Made by a program: the position numbers and the translations under genes. Of a stretch of 64,000 bases of DNA, positions 9,989 through 18,626 are shown one piece after another. Within the stretch, counting starts at the first letter, position 1; each line of letters opens with the position of its first letter. The notes below the pieces were generated by a model. The model ran no database searches. It was not told the origin of the DNA and was given only the letters and a program-made list of their open reading frames with translations. The DNA is taken from positions 1 to 64,000 of the forward strand of contig NZ_MDKE01000001.1 of NCBI RefSeq assembly GCF_001870485.1, in the 5' to 3' direction. This DNA is from Oceanisphaera psychrotolerans. GTDB taxonomy: Bacteria; Pseudomonadota; Gammaproteobacteria; Enterobacterales; Aeromonadaceae.

Positions 9989-10221
9989 GAACAGCTCCTT
10001 TGCCGGCAGGGGGGGCAGAAGTGAGGTCTGATCTGTTGGGTGTTCCTAGTTGTAATTCATACAAATGTTTAAATCAAGCAACGCCAGGGCTAAAAAATGG
10101 CGGCATTCACTCCTTCCTCGCCACCCCCCGGCGCCGACCGGCGGTGGCGGGCGGCGCTCCGCTTCCCGCTGCGGGTGACTTGTGCCAAAATGCGCTTTTA
10201 CCGTGAGTGAGAGGCAATTTC

Positions 10222-10803
10222 ATGTATCAGGATCTGATCCGTAGCGAACTGACCGACGCCGCCGAGGTGCTGAATCGCTTTCTGGCCGACGATGCCAACA
10301 TTCAGGCCATCGAACAGGCCGCGAAATTGCTGGCCGACCGCTTCAAGGCCGGTGGCAAGGTGCTGTCCTGCGGCAATGGCGGTTCTCATTGCGATGCCAT
10401 GCACTTTGCCGAAGAGCTGACCGGTCGCTACCGGGAAAACCGCCCCGGCTATCCGGCCATTGCCATCTCCGATCCCAGCCATCTGTCCTGCGTGGCCAAC
10501 GACTTCGGCTTCGAATATGTGTTTTCCCGTTATCTGGAAGCGGTTGGGCGGGAAGGTGACGTGCTGTTTGGTCTCTCCACCAGCGGTAATTCCGGCAATG
10601 TTATCAGGGCTATCGAAGCGGCCAAGGCCAGGGGTATCAAGGTGATCGCCCTGACCGGCAAGGACGGTGGCAAGATGGCCGGACTGGCCGATGTGGAAAT
10701 CCGGGTGCCGCACTTCGGTTATGCGGACAGGATTCAGGAAGTGCATATCAAGATCATTCATATCCTGATCCAACTGGTCGAAAAAGAAATGGAGCAAGCG
10801 TAA
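10222..10803 (+). CDS. gmhA: Sedoheptulose-7-phosphate isomerase
   Basis: A 193-residue cytosolic SIS-domain enzyme converting sedoheptulose 7-phosphate to D-glycero-D-manno-heptose 7-phosphate, the first step to the ADP-heptose of the LPS core. It matches E. coli GmhA almost throughout: [30 protein letters not shown] and [16 protein letters not shown] are all recognisable. The ATG at 10222 follows GAGAGG; the GTG at 10207 would add five residues and is not needed. It is followed five bases later by yafJ, as in enterobacteria. Confidence 0.97.
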   Translation: MYQDLIRSELTDAAEVLNRFLADDANIQAIEQAAKLLADRFKAGGKVLSCGNGGSHCDAMHFAEELTGRYRENRPGYPAIAISDPSHLSCVANDFGFEYVFSRYLEAVGREGDVLFGLSTSGNSGNVIRAIEAAKARGIKVIALTGKDGGKMAGLADVEIRVPHFGYADRIQEVHIKIIHILIQLVEKEMEQA

Positions 10804-10808
10804 GCAAC

Positions 10809-11588
10809 ATGTGTGAACTGCTAGGGATGAGTGCCAACGTACCCACCGATATCTGCTTCAGTTTTACCGGCCTGATGCAGCGGGGCGGGCGTACCGGTCC
10901 GCACAAGGATGGCTGGGGTATCGTGTTTTACGAGGGCAAGGGGCTGCGTACCTTCAAGGATCCGCAGCCGTCGAGCCAGTCCCGAATCGCCAAACTGGTG
11001 CAGGAATACCCGATCAAGAGCTGCTCGGTGATAAGCCATATCCGGCAGGCCAACCGGGGCGGCATCGCGCTGGAAAACACCCATCCCTTTACTCGTGAGC
11101 TGTGGGGCCGTTACTGGACCTTTGCCCACAACGGTCAGCTGAGCGGCTATACGCATCTTGAAACCGGACGACACAACCCGGTGGGAGAAACCGACAGCGA
11201 GCTGGCGTTTTGCTGGTTGCTTGATGAACTGGAACGCAAGTATCCGACCAAGCCGGAAGACATGACAGCCATGTTCCGCCACGTGGCCGGACTCTGCGAT
11301 CAACTGCGCGCCCTGGGCGTGTTCAACATGCTGCTTACCGACGGCGAGTACCTGATGACCTATTGCAGCAACAATCTGCACTGGATCACCCGCCGTGCGC
11401 CCTTCGGCCCGGCCCGGTTGATCGACGAAGAAGTGGAAATCGATTTTCAGAAGGAAACCACGCCGAACGACATCGTGACCGTGATTGCCACCCAGCCGCT
11501 GACCAACAACGAGCAGTGGCACAAGATGCAACCCGGCGAGTTCAACCTCTTCCTGCTGGGGGAACGGATCGCTTCTACCGATCTGTGA
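10809..11588 (+). CDS. yafJ: Class II glutamine amidotransferase YafJ
   Basis: A 259-residue member of the YafJ/Gn-AT II family. Cys2, exposed after removal of Met1 (MCELLGMSAN), is the expected N-terminal nucleophile that hydrolyses glutamine. Supporting motifs are HKDGWG (about 36-41), HIRQANRGG (about 78), FAHNGQL (about 108) and TDSELAF. No synthase domain is attached, so the acceptor of the ammonia is unknown. The gene begins five bases after gmhA and is very likely co-transcribed with it. Confidence 0.95.
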   Translation: MCELLGMSANVPTDICFSFTGLMQRGGRTGPHKDGWGIVFYEGKGLRTFKDPQPSSQSRIAKLVQEYPIKSCSVISHIRQANRGGIALENTHPFTRELWGRYWTFAHNGQLSGYTHLETGRHNPVGETDSELAFCWLLDELERKYPTKPEDMTAMFRHVAGLCDQLRALGVFNMLLTDGEYLMTYCSNNLHWITRRAPFGPARLIDEEVEIDFQKETTPNDIVTVIATQPLTNNEQWHKMQPGEFNLFLLGERIASTDL

Positions 11589-11734
11589 CGAGGAGTTAGG
11601 TGGCCGTTTCCGCTTCGTTCCGGCCCTGCTGCGTTATCGTCCCTGCGGTGTCATGGCTTTCTGGGTTCGAGCCGCATGGCAGTGGCCGGTCCTCATCAAC
11701 GTTTTTCCTCCTGCTTAACGCTGACGGCTCGCCG

Positions 11735-12361
11735 TTATTCGGTCTGTGACAGGGCGATGACCGCCTGGGTGCGGTTCTTGACGTTCAGCTTGCGGAAAAT
11801 GGCGGTGACATGGGCCTTGATGGTGGCCTCGGATACTTCCAGTTCGTAGGCAATCTGCTTGTTGAGTTTGCCTTCGGACAGCATGGTCAGCACCTTGAAC
11901 TGCTGGGGCGTCAGGCTGGCCAGGCGGTCGGCGATATTGTCTTCGGGGGCATCGTCGAGGCTGATTCCCTCGGGAAACCAGGGATCGCCTTCGAGGATGG
12001 TGTTGAGGGCGCTGACCAGGGTGCGCATGGGGGCGGACTTGGGGATAAAGCCGAGGGCGCCAAAGCGCATGGCTTGCTGCACCACCGCTGCTTCTTCGCT
12101 GGCCGATACCACCACCACCGGCAGTTCGGGATACTGGTTGCGCAGCAGCGCCAGACCGGAAAAGCCGCTGGCACCGGGCATCTTGAGATCCAGCAGCAGC
12201 AGGTCGACGTCATCGACCTCGCTCAGCAGCTGCATCAGATTATCGATACTGTCGACTTCCTGCAGATCGGCACCCGATACCGCCAGTTGAACCGCCTGAT
12301 GCAGGGCGTTGCGAAACAAGGGGTGGTCATCGGCAATAATAATGCGGTAGCCCGTTTCCAT
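11735..12361 (-). CDS. LuxR-type (NarL/FixJ) response regulator
   Basis: A 208-residue two-domain regulator. The receiver domain carries the acidic pair D11/D12, the phospho-acceptor D58 in LLLLDLKMPG and the late lysine in FIPKSA. The C-terminal LuxR helix-turn-helix (about residues 145-205) contains LNKQIAYELEVSEATIKAHV. No kinase gene is adjacent, so it is an orphan here. The overall pattern resembles the acetate-metabolism regulators (CrbR/ErdR group), but that is only a suggestion. It stands alone on the minus strand, with a 390-bp gap to the divergent DUF3108 gene. Confidence 0.9.
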   Translation of the reverse strand: METGYRIIIADDHPLFRNALHQAVQLAVSGADLQEVDSIDNLMQLLSEVDDVDLLLLDLKMPGASGFSGLALLRNQYPELPVVVVSASEEAAVVQQAMRFGALGFIPKSAPMRTLVSALNTILEGDPWFPEGISLDDAPEDNIADRLASLTPQQFKVLTMLSEGKLNKQIAYELEVSEATIKAHVTAIFRKLNVKNRTQAVIALSQTE

Positions 12362-12751
12362 GTTATGTCTGAATCCTGTCTCGGTGAGTAAGCAATGGAA
12401 GCCGGTCCCATCGTTTTTACCCTGTCATGATAGGGCTTCGGCCTCGGTCTGAGAACTGCGAGTGGTGATTTTCGTGATGCAGGGGGTGCAATGTCATTCC
12501 GTAAACGCAGCCTCACCCCGGGTGGGGCGAAAAACCGACCGGCCGGCGGAAAGTGGCGCACCGATTAGGCACCGGTCAGCAATACTTTGATGAAGCGCTT
12601 GCTGCCGATGGCGGACGCCGTGAGCATGTTGCTGGCATTGCCATCCAGCCTGCCGGTGTATCCTGGGGTTTTCTTTACGGGGATTGATTGGTGTATGGTT
12701 GGCGCAGACGTTACCGGATGTTCAGGCTGAACACTGAATGAGGAAAGCCAA
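12362..12751. other. Intergenic region between a response regulator and a DUF3108 gene
   Basis: About 390 bp separating divergent genes. It should contain both promoters, but no clear -35/-10 pair, operator, RNA gene or repeat was recognised. A minus-strand open frame ending at 12565 (reading ...SNMLTASAIGSKRFIKVLL) is protein-like in its last 35 residues but runs antisense through the DUF3108 gene, so it is not called. Confidence 0.4.
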
Positions 12752-13495
12752 ATGTTGAAAAAAGTCTTACTGACCCTCTGTGGCCTGATGGCAACGGGGT
12801 CTGCTGCGGCCAGGGATATCGACCATCTGCGGGCCGAATTTTCCGTATTGCTTAATGGCGATCCGACCCGGGGAGTGAATACCCTGACCATAGATCGCAA
12901 CAAAGAACGCTACCATGTGCATTTTTCCCTGGCTCACTGGCTGCTGGATGTGGAGCAGAAAGCCAGCTTCAACTGGCAGGACTGTTCCGCCCGACCGGAT
13001 ACTTTCAGTTACCAGGCCAAGGCGGTGGGGATCCGGCGTGAAGAGCGACTGGTATTCGATCCGCAGACCGACATGGTGCTCTATCAGGGCAAGGGCGGCG
13101 ACAAGCTGTTGTCGACCGAGGGCGGGGCCTTCGACTCGGTCAGCTTCTTCTTCGAGGCGCGTTGTGATCTGATGGCCGGCAAGACCACCCTGAGTTACCC
13201 GGTGGTACGGGGAGGCGAAATCAAGCAGACCACCTTCAAGGTGGTGGGCAAGGAAGTGGTTAAAACCGGTATCGGGACCTTCGACAGCCTGATCGTGGAG
13301 CGGGACAGAGGCAGCAGCAAGCGCAAGACCCGCTTCTGGGTGGCGCCGGAGCTGGATTATCAGCTGGTGCAGATCAGCCATGAGGAAAACCGTCAGCTGG
13401 CGGTCACGGTCACGCTGGACAAACTCAATTATACGCTGGTAGACAGCCCTGTGCAGCTGGCGGGCAAGGACGGTCAGCCGGTCGCCTCGGACTGA
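12752..13495 (+). CDS. DUF3108 domain protein, probably periplasmic
   Basis: A 247-residue protein with a signal peptide (about 20 residues, ending GSAAA) followed by a beta-rich DUF3108 domain; family features include QKASFNWQDCSARP and TKTRFWVAPE-like segments. The function of the family is not established; members are exported and often annotated as hypothetical. The ATG at 12752 has AGGAAA eight bases upstream. Its 3' end overlaps the convergent diguanylate cyclase gene by 22 bp. Confidence 0.8.
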   Translation: MLKKVLLTLCGLMATGSAAARDIDHLRAEFSVLLNGDPTRGVNTLTIDRNKERYHVHFSLAHWLLDVEQKASFNWQDCSARPDTFSYQAKAVGIRREERLVFDPQTDMVLYQGKGGDKLLSTEGGAFDSVSFFFEARCDLMAGKTTLSYPVVRGGEIKQTTFKVVGKEVVKTGIGTFDSLIVERDRGSSKRKTRFWVAPELDYQLVQISHEENRQLAVTVTLDKLNYTLVDSPVQLAGKDGQPVASD

Positions 13496-14997
13496 GCCAA
13501 TAACGCGGGTTCGCTGCAAATGCGGCAGCGGCCCAGGTGCTTGGCCTGGTACAGGGCCTGGTCGGCGCGGATCAGCAACTGGCTGATGCCGTCCTGGGCG
13601 GTGGCCTCGGTCAGGCCGCCGCTGAAGGTAAAGCTGACCGTTCTGTCGGACAGGTACAGTGGCGTGGCTGCCACGGTATCCAGCAGACGCTGGGCCAGTT
13701 GCCGGGCCTGATCAGGCTCGGTCTCCGGCAGTATCAGTAAAAACTCCTCCCCGCCGATGCGCGCCAGCACATCGGTATCCCGTATCGTCTTGCGGCTGGT
13801 CACGGCAAAGTGGCGCAACACCTGATCACCGATGTCGTGACCATGCTGATCATTGATGCGTTTGAAAAAGTCGATATCGAGCATCACGATGCAGAAAGGG
13901 TGACGGTAACGTTGCAGATTGGCCAGTTCGGCGTGCAACCGGGTTTCGGCGGCGCGTCGGTTCGGGCACTGGGTCAGCACATCGGTCGTGGCCAGCTGCT
14001 TGAGCTGGTGGTTCAGGCTGACCAGTTCCTCATTGGCCCTGCTCATGGCCAGGCTGTGTCGTCGATTGCGCTTGAGGGTCAGCACGGTCAGGACGGCCCC
14101 CCATACCGAGCCGGTGCTTGCCAGGGTAATGATCGCCGCCAGGTTGTCCTTTTCTCTGGCCAGGCGATAAACAGGCTCGGCATCGGCGAGGGCGTGTACC
14201 CGGTAGTCCTGGCTGTCGGTGGTGTGACTGGCCAGCAACACCGGCGCATGCTGCGGGCCGAGCAGCATGACCTCGGGCAGTAACGGACTGATGCGCACAG
14301 GCAAAGGCGGGTGCAGAATTTGCGCGTTTTTCGGCTGAGGGGACCTTGCCGCACCGAGGGAATAGCCTAACCAGTCGGGATTATCCGACAGAGAAATGGT
14401 GCCGTCTGCATCGGTCACCAGCAGCTCTATCCGGTAGGTATGGTGGCTGATGTCATTGATGGTGGCGCTGATCAACAGGGTCACGGATCCATTCTTGGTG
14501 ACCGGGTTGGCATGATATATCCTGGCCTGCTGTTGCCCTGGCTCGAAGGTCAGCCGGGATAGTGGATGCAGCTCGCCAGCCTGGAGACCGAGTTCCGGTA
14601 GTGGCTGATCGGTGGGGCTCTGGACCAGCACCCGCCCTTTCCGGCCCAGCAGCCAGACACCGTTCAGTCCGAAGGCGTCCCTGAACTGGTCCAGATCGGC
14701 CTGCAGGGCGGTACGCTGACGGCTATTGTTCAAAAAAAGCCGCACGCTGGACAGGGATGACAGGGTGTGGGCGATGTCCTTGACGTGCCGGCTGCCTTGT
14801 TGCAGTTCATTGATGGCAGAGGCGGTCACCTGGGTACTTTGTCGCTCCAGCTCCTGTAACTGGTTCTGAATGCGCAGATCGATCCAGTGGCGGCTGATAA
14901 ACCAGCTCGACAGGGCCAGCGTCAGCAGCAGCAATAAAGTAGCGCCAAACGAGTAATGATCTTGGGGGAGCCAACGAGATATTTTGGGCAGCATCAT
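13474..14997 (-). CDS. Membrane-bound diguanylate cyclase (GGEEF)
   Basis: A 507-residue sensor enzyme making cyclic di-GMP. A first transmembrane helix (about 17-37), a periplasmic region of roughly 240 residues, a second helix near residue 290 (LAAIITLASTGSVWG), then a GGDEF domain. The active-site loop is GGEEF, expected to be catalytic, and an RDTD five residues upstream is an intact RxxD product-inhibition site. The ATG at 14997 is preferred because AGGA lies eight bases upstream; the frame extends to 15063 without such a signal. It is convergent with the DUF3108 gene. The ligand of the periplasmic sensor is unknown. Confidence 0.93.
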   Translation of the reverse strand: MMLPKISRWLPQDHYSFGATLLLLLTLALSSWFISRHWIDLRIQNQLQELERQSTQVTASAINELQQGSRHVKDIAHTLSSLSSVRLFLNNSRQRTALQADLDQFRDAFGLNGVWLLGRKGRVLVQSPTDQPLPELGLQAGELHPLSRLTFEPGQQQARIYHANPVTKNGSVTLLISATINDISHHTYRIELLVTDADGTISLSDNPDWLGYSLGAARSPQPKNAQILHPPLPVRISPLLPEVMLLGPQHAPVLLASHTTDSQDYRVHALADAEPVYRLAREKDNLAAIITLASTGSVWGAVLTVLTLKRNRRHSLAMSRANEELVSLNHQLKQLATTDVLTQCPNRRAAETRLHAELANLQRYRHPFCIVMLDIDFFKRINDQHGHDIGDQVLRHFAVTSRKTIRDTDVLARIGGEEFLLILPETEPDQARQLAQRLLDTVAATPLYLSDRTVSFTFSGGLTEATAQDGISQLLIRADQALYQAKHLGRCRICSEPALLAQSEATG

Positions 14998-15172
14998 CCA
15001 TGTTCCTGCGTAGCCTCTGGGCCGGTTCTTGTTTTCTGAGCGCGTTTTCATTCTAGTCAACAAAAGCCGGCTGACGGCAATTTTCGCCGAATGGTTATCG
15101 GTTTTACGTTAAACGGTACGAGGCATCGGTAGCAAGGCGCAAGAGAAGTGACGGGATCTGCTAGCCAGAGTT

Positions 15173-16501
15173 CTAGCTTGGGTCCTTGATGTGCCGGTAT
15201 CTGGCCAGTTTGTCGTACAGCGTTTTGCGGGGGATGCCCAGGCGTTCGGCGGCCAGGGCGACATTGTCTTCGGCTTGCTTCATGGCCGTCAGGATCAGCT
15301 GCTGCTCCAGCCGGGACAGCTGCTGTGGCAGGGTCAGATCCGGCGCTGACGGGGCGGACAGGGCGGACGGCAGCACCCCCAGCACATATTGCTCGGCATG
15401 ATGGCGCAACTCACGCACATTACCGGGCCAGTCCCGGTTGAGCAGTTGCTGTATCAGGGCGGCGTCCGGCGGCGGCACATCCCGCTGGTAACGCTCTTTG
15501 GCCTGTTCGATAAAATGCAGGAACAGCAGCGGGATATCGGTTCGCCGTTCGCGCAGGGGCGGCAGCGCCAGGGTGACCACATTGAGTCGGAAATAGAGAT
15601 CGGCGCGAAACAGTCCCGCGTCGCTGGCGCGTTGTAAATCGATTTTGGTGGCGGCGACGATACGGGCATCCACCTTGACCAGCTTGTTGCCGCCGAGCCG
15701 CTCCAGCGCCGATTCCTGCAATACCCGCAGCATCTTGGCCTGCAGGGCCAGCGGCATTCCTTCTATTTCATCCAGAAACAGGGTCCCGCCGTCGGCGTGC
15801 TCGATCTTGCCGATGCGGCGCTTGTTCACCCCGGTATAGGCGCCGGGTTCGGCCCCGAACATCTCGCTTTCAAAAATGGACTCGGGCAGGGCGGTACAGT
15901 TGACCGCCACCAGGTTACCCTTGCGCCCGCTGCCCTGATGCAGGCTGCGGGCCACCATTTCCTTGCCGGTGCCGGTTTCCCCCAGGATCAGCACCGAGGC
16001 CGAGGTATCGGCGATGTTGTCTATCTGGCGGCGCAGCTGCTCTATTTGCGGGGTCTGTCCCAGCAGCAGGGGCTGTCCTCTTCCCTCCGCCAGCTGGCGG
16101 CGCAGGCGGCGGTTTTCCAGTACCAGAGCCCGTTTGTCGATGGCCCGGCGCAGGCTGTGCAACAAATGCTCCGGCTCGAACGGCTTCTCGAAAAAATCCT
16201 GGGCCCCCTGATGCATGGCGGCCACCGCCATCGGGATGTCGCCATGACCGGTGAGCAGCAATACCGGCAGCTCGGCATCCCGCCGCTGAAGCTGCTGCAG
16301 CAAGGCGATGCCGTCCATGCCGGGCATGCGCACATCGGACAGTACCACCACCGGGGCTTCCGGTGGCAGGGCCTGCAGTGCCTGTTCGGCGCGGGCAAAG
16401 CCGCGGGCGGGAAGGTCCGACAGCTGCAGGGTTTGCAGCAGGGTCTGGCGGACATCGTCGTCGTCTTCGACCAGCCAGACTTCAATGGCAGTGTTATTCA
16501 T
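15173..16501 (-). CDS. dctD: Sigma-54-dependent response regulator, DctD type
   Basis: A 442-residue NtrC-family activator. The receiver domain has D56 in VVLSDVRMPGMDG; the AAA+ domain has Walker A GETGTGKE, a sigma-54 contact loop reading GAYTGV in place of GAFTGA, and Walker B GTLFLDEIE; a Fis-type helix-turn-helix (ERLGIPRKTLYDKLARY) ends the protein. Its ATG lies inside the end of the dctB gene (8-bp overlap), so the pair is coupled. In known systems DctB/DctD switches on dicarboxylate transport from sigma-54 promoters. Here the pair follows a TAXI-type TRAP transporter in the same operon and presumably controls that. Confidence 0.92.
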   Translation of the reverse strand: MNNTAIEVWLVEDDDDVRQTLLQTLQLSDLPARGFARAEQALQALPPEAPVVVLSDVRMPGMDGIALLQQLQRRDAELPVLLLTGHGDIPMAVAAMHQGAQDFFEKPFEPEHLLHSLRRAIDKRALVLENRRLRRQLAEGRGQPLLLGQTPQIEQLRRQIDNIADTSASVLILGETGTGKEMVARSLHQGSGRKGNLVAVNCTALPESIFESEMFGAEPGAYTGVNKRRIGKIEHADGGTLFLDEIEGMPLALQAKMLRVLQESALERLGGNKLVKVDARIVAATKIDLQRASDAGLFRADLYFRLNVVTLALPPLRERRTDIPLLFLHFIEQAKERYQRDVPPPDAALIQQLLNRDWPGNVRELRHHAEQYVLGVLPSALSAPSAPDLTLPQQLSRLEQQLILTAMKQAEDNVALAAERLGIPRKTLYDKLARYRHIKDPS

Positions 16502-18254
16502 CTTGGCTCCAGTTAAGGGTAAAGCAGGCTCCGCCTGAGGGTAAACTGGCTATTTCCAGCCGTCCGTCGCTGGCCTCCACCAGATCCCGGACGATGGCCA
16601 GCCCCAAACCAAGCCCCTGGCCTGCCTCCTTGGTGGAAAAAAACGGCTCTGTTACCTTGTCCAGCAATTCGGGGGCAATGCCGGGACCATTATCCCACAG
16701 GCAAAGCCGATTATCGCCCGCCGCTATGGTGATGGTCGCCGCGTCCCGGCCGATCAGGGCGTCCAGGCTGTTGCAGAGCAGATTGGCCAGGACCTGTTCC
16801 AGGGCGTGTAGTTCCATGGGCAGCGTCAGAGCTTCTACCTGTGTTTTTTCCAGCCGGATCCGTTGTTCCTCCAGCCGCGGTGACAGCCAGCTCAGTACAT
16901 TGTCCAGCGCTTCGTCGAGCCGGCAGCGGCCGCGGGTCTTGCGCCGGGTGGCGGCGAACAGCTTGAGCTGCGAGGTCAGCCGGGCGATGCGATCCACCAG
17001 CCGGCCCATGGTGCCCAGGCTTTCCTCCACCTGAGGATACATGCCCCTCTGCGCCAGCATCAGGGTATTGGCCGACTGATTCTTGAGCGCGGTGAGCGGC
17101 TGGTTCACCTCGTGGGCCACGCTGGCAGCCATCTGTCCCAGCGCCGCCAGCCGGTTGATCTGGATCAGCTCATGTTGCATGGATCTGAGCCGGCCCTCGG
17201 CCTGAAAGCGTTCTTCTACCTGGCGTTCCAGTTGCCGGTTGGATGCGGCCAGCGCGGCGGTACGGGCCATCACCTTGCGCTCCAGTTCGTTCTTGGCCTT
17301 TAGCTGGGACCGAATGTAGCGCCGACGCTGGTGCCAGTAGAGCAACAGCAGGGTCAGGGCGACAATGCTGAACCCGGCCACCGCCGTCACCAGGGTGGCA
17401 GTCACCATCAGCGGCCGGCTTGGCCACCACAGTTGCAGTCGCCATTGTCGCCGGGGCAGGTAAAGCTCGCTTACCCGGTAAGGCTTGTTCTGCCAGACTG
17501 GTTGACCGTTGCGGTTGCCGAGCTCCAGGGGCGTCAGCGGCATGGGCGCGTATTGACGGGTGCGGTCGAGGCGTTGCCGGGCCTCCTGGCTGAGTGGTGT
17601 CAGGGTCTTGAACTTGAGTTCGGTGCGGGAGGCGAGGGCGATCACCTGATCCGGATCCACCACCAGCACCAGATCCCGGCCCGGCTGCCAGCTTCGCTCC
17701 AGTTCCAGCAAGGTAATCTTGGCGGCGAGAACCCCCCGGGTACCTGGTTCATGCTCCAGTTGCAGGCCGAAAAAATAACCGGGAACATGGGTAGTGGCAC
17801 CGACCCCGTAAAATTCACCGAAACTGCCCCGCAGGGCATCGTGAAAGTAGGGGCGGAAGCGGTAGTTCTGGCCGATAAAGGAATGAGGCTGGCGCCAGTT
17901 GCTGGCCGCCAGCGCCGTGCCCTGAGCATCCATCAGATAAAGCGCTTCTACCCCGGTGTCGTCGGCCAGTTGTTCCAGCAACCGGTTGGCCCGGATGATG
18001 ATGTCGGCATTACCCGGGCTGGCCAGAGCCTGGGTCAGTACCGGATGGGATTGCAGGGCGCGGGGAATGTTTTCGAAACGGGCCACTTCCGACTCGAGGG
18101 CGGCCCGGTACACCAGCAATTGCTGCCGGGCCCGGAGTTCCTGTTCGGCAACCTGCCGCTGCCAGCTGCTGTGCCAGATCCAGGCTAGCAGCAGACAAAA
18201 CAGCAGCAGACCGAGCAGCCATAGCTGCCGTTTTTTGTAAGGATGAAGCTTCAG
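16494..18254 (-). CDS. dctB: Sensor histidine kinase, DctB type, apparent CTG start
   Basis: A membrane sensor kinase of about 586 residues: a first helix (LWLLGLLLFCLLLAWIW, residues about 10-26), a large periplasmic double-Cache-like region, a second helix near 300, a coiled region, then HisKA with VAHEVNQPLTALKNQ and HATPase_c with DNGPGIAPE and GLGLGLAIV. No ATG, GTG or TTG exists upstream of the first helix; a TTG at 18119 would delete it. A CTG at 18254 overlaps the preceding TGA stop as CTGA, exactly where an ATGA would be expected, with GGAGG four bases upstream. I take that as the start. It is co-transcribed with the DUF1850 gene and dctD. Confidence 0.85.
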   Translation of the reverse strand: MKLHPYKKRQLWLLGLLLFCLLLAWIWHSSWQRQVAEQELRARQQLLVYRAALESEVARFENIPRALQSHPVLTQALASPGNADIIIRANRLLEQLADDTGVEALYLMDAQGTALAASNWRQPHSFIGQNYRFRPYFHDALRGSFGEFYGVGATTHVPGYFFGLQLEHEPGTRGVLAAKITLLELERSWQPGRDLVLVVDPDQVIALASRTELKFKTLTPLSQEARQRLDRTRQYAPMPLTPLELGNRNGQPVWQNKPYRVSELYLPRRQWRLQLWWPSRPLMVTATLVTAVAGFSIVALTLLLLYWHQRRRYIRSQLKAKNELERKVMARTAALAASNRQLERQVEERFQAEGRLRSMQHELIQINRLAALGQMAASVAHEVNQPLTALKNQSANTLMLAQRGMYPQVEESLGTMGRLVDRIARLTSQLKLFAATRRKTRGRCRLDEALDNVLSWLSPRLEEQRIRLEKTQVEALTLPMELHALEQVLANLLCNSLDALIGRDAATITIAAGDNRLCLWDNGPGIAPELLDKVTEPFFSTKEAGQGLGLGLAIVRDLVEASDGRLEIASLPSGGACFTLNWSQDE

Positions 18255-18625
18255 TGGACCTCCGGAATATCACAGGGAGTAAGAGTCACGCTGTGCCCGG
18301 GAGGCAGCCAGTGGCCGAGCGGCCGGCACAGGCCCGAATCCAGGCACAGGGTATAATCCCCAGTAAACTCGGAGCTGGCAAGGGTGACCCGCTCCAGCCA
18401 CAGATTTGGTTGCCAGCGCCAGGCGCCCCGTTCCAGTCGAGCGCCGGGAGGCGGTTCCATGCCGGCCCCCGAGCCTTGCACGCTGGCTTCCGCCAGGTGC
18501 AACCGGTTGCCGGTTACCCGGTAATGTTCCTGCCAGCGCGTTTTTTCCACCGAATGGTCCCAGCTCAGGGTGATGCTGCCGGTCAGCAGCATCACGGTGG
18601 TGGTGGCGGAAGCCAGACACAGCAT
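18251..18625 (-). CDS. DUF1850 protein of a TRAP-TAXI operon
   Basis: A 124-residue protein with an N-terminal signal or anchor (MLCLASATTTVMLLTGSITL) and a small beta-rich DUF1850 domain rich in Trp and Arg (GAWRWQPNLWLERV). The family is typically encoded next to fused TAXI TRAP permeases, as here, and is assumed to be an accessory of the transporter; no biochemical role is established. It starts one base after the permease stop (TGATATG) and its own stop overlaps the apparent dctB start, so all these genes are translationally coupled. The open frame continues further upstream over the permease but has no supported start. Confidence 0.75.
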   Translation of the reverse strand: MLCLASATTTVMLLTGSITLSWDHSVEKTRWQEHYRVTGNRLHLAEASVQGSGAGMEPPPGARLERGAWRWQPNLWLERVTLASSEFTGDYTLCLDSGLCRPLGHWLPPGHSVTLTPCDIPEVH

Positions 18626-18626
18626 A

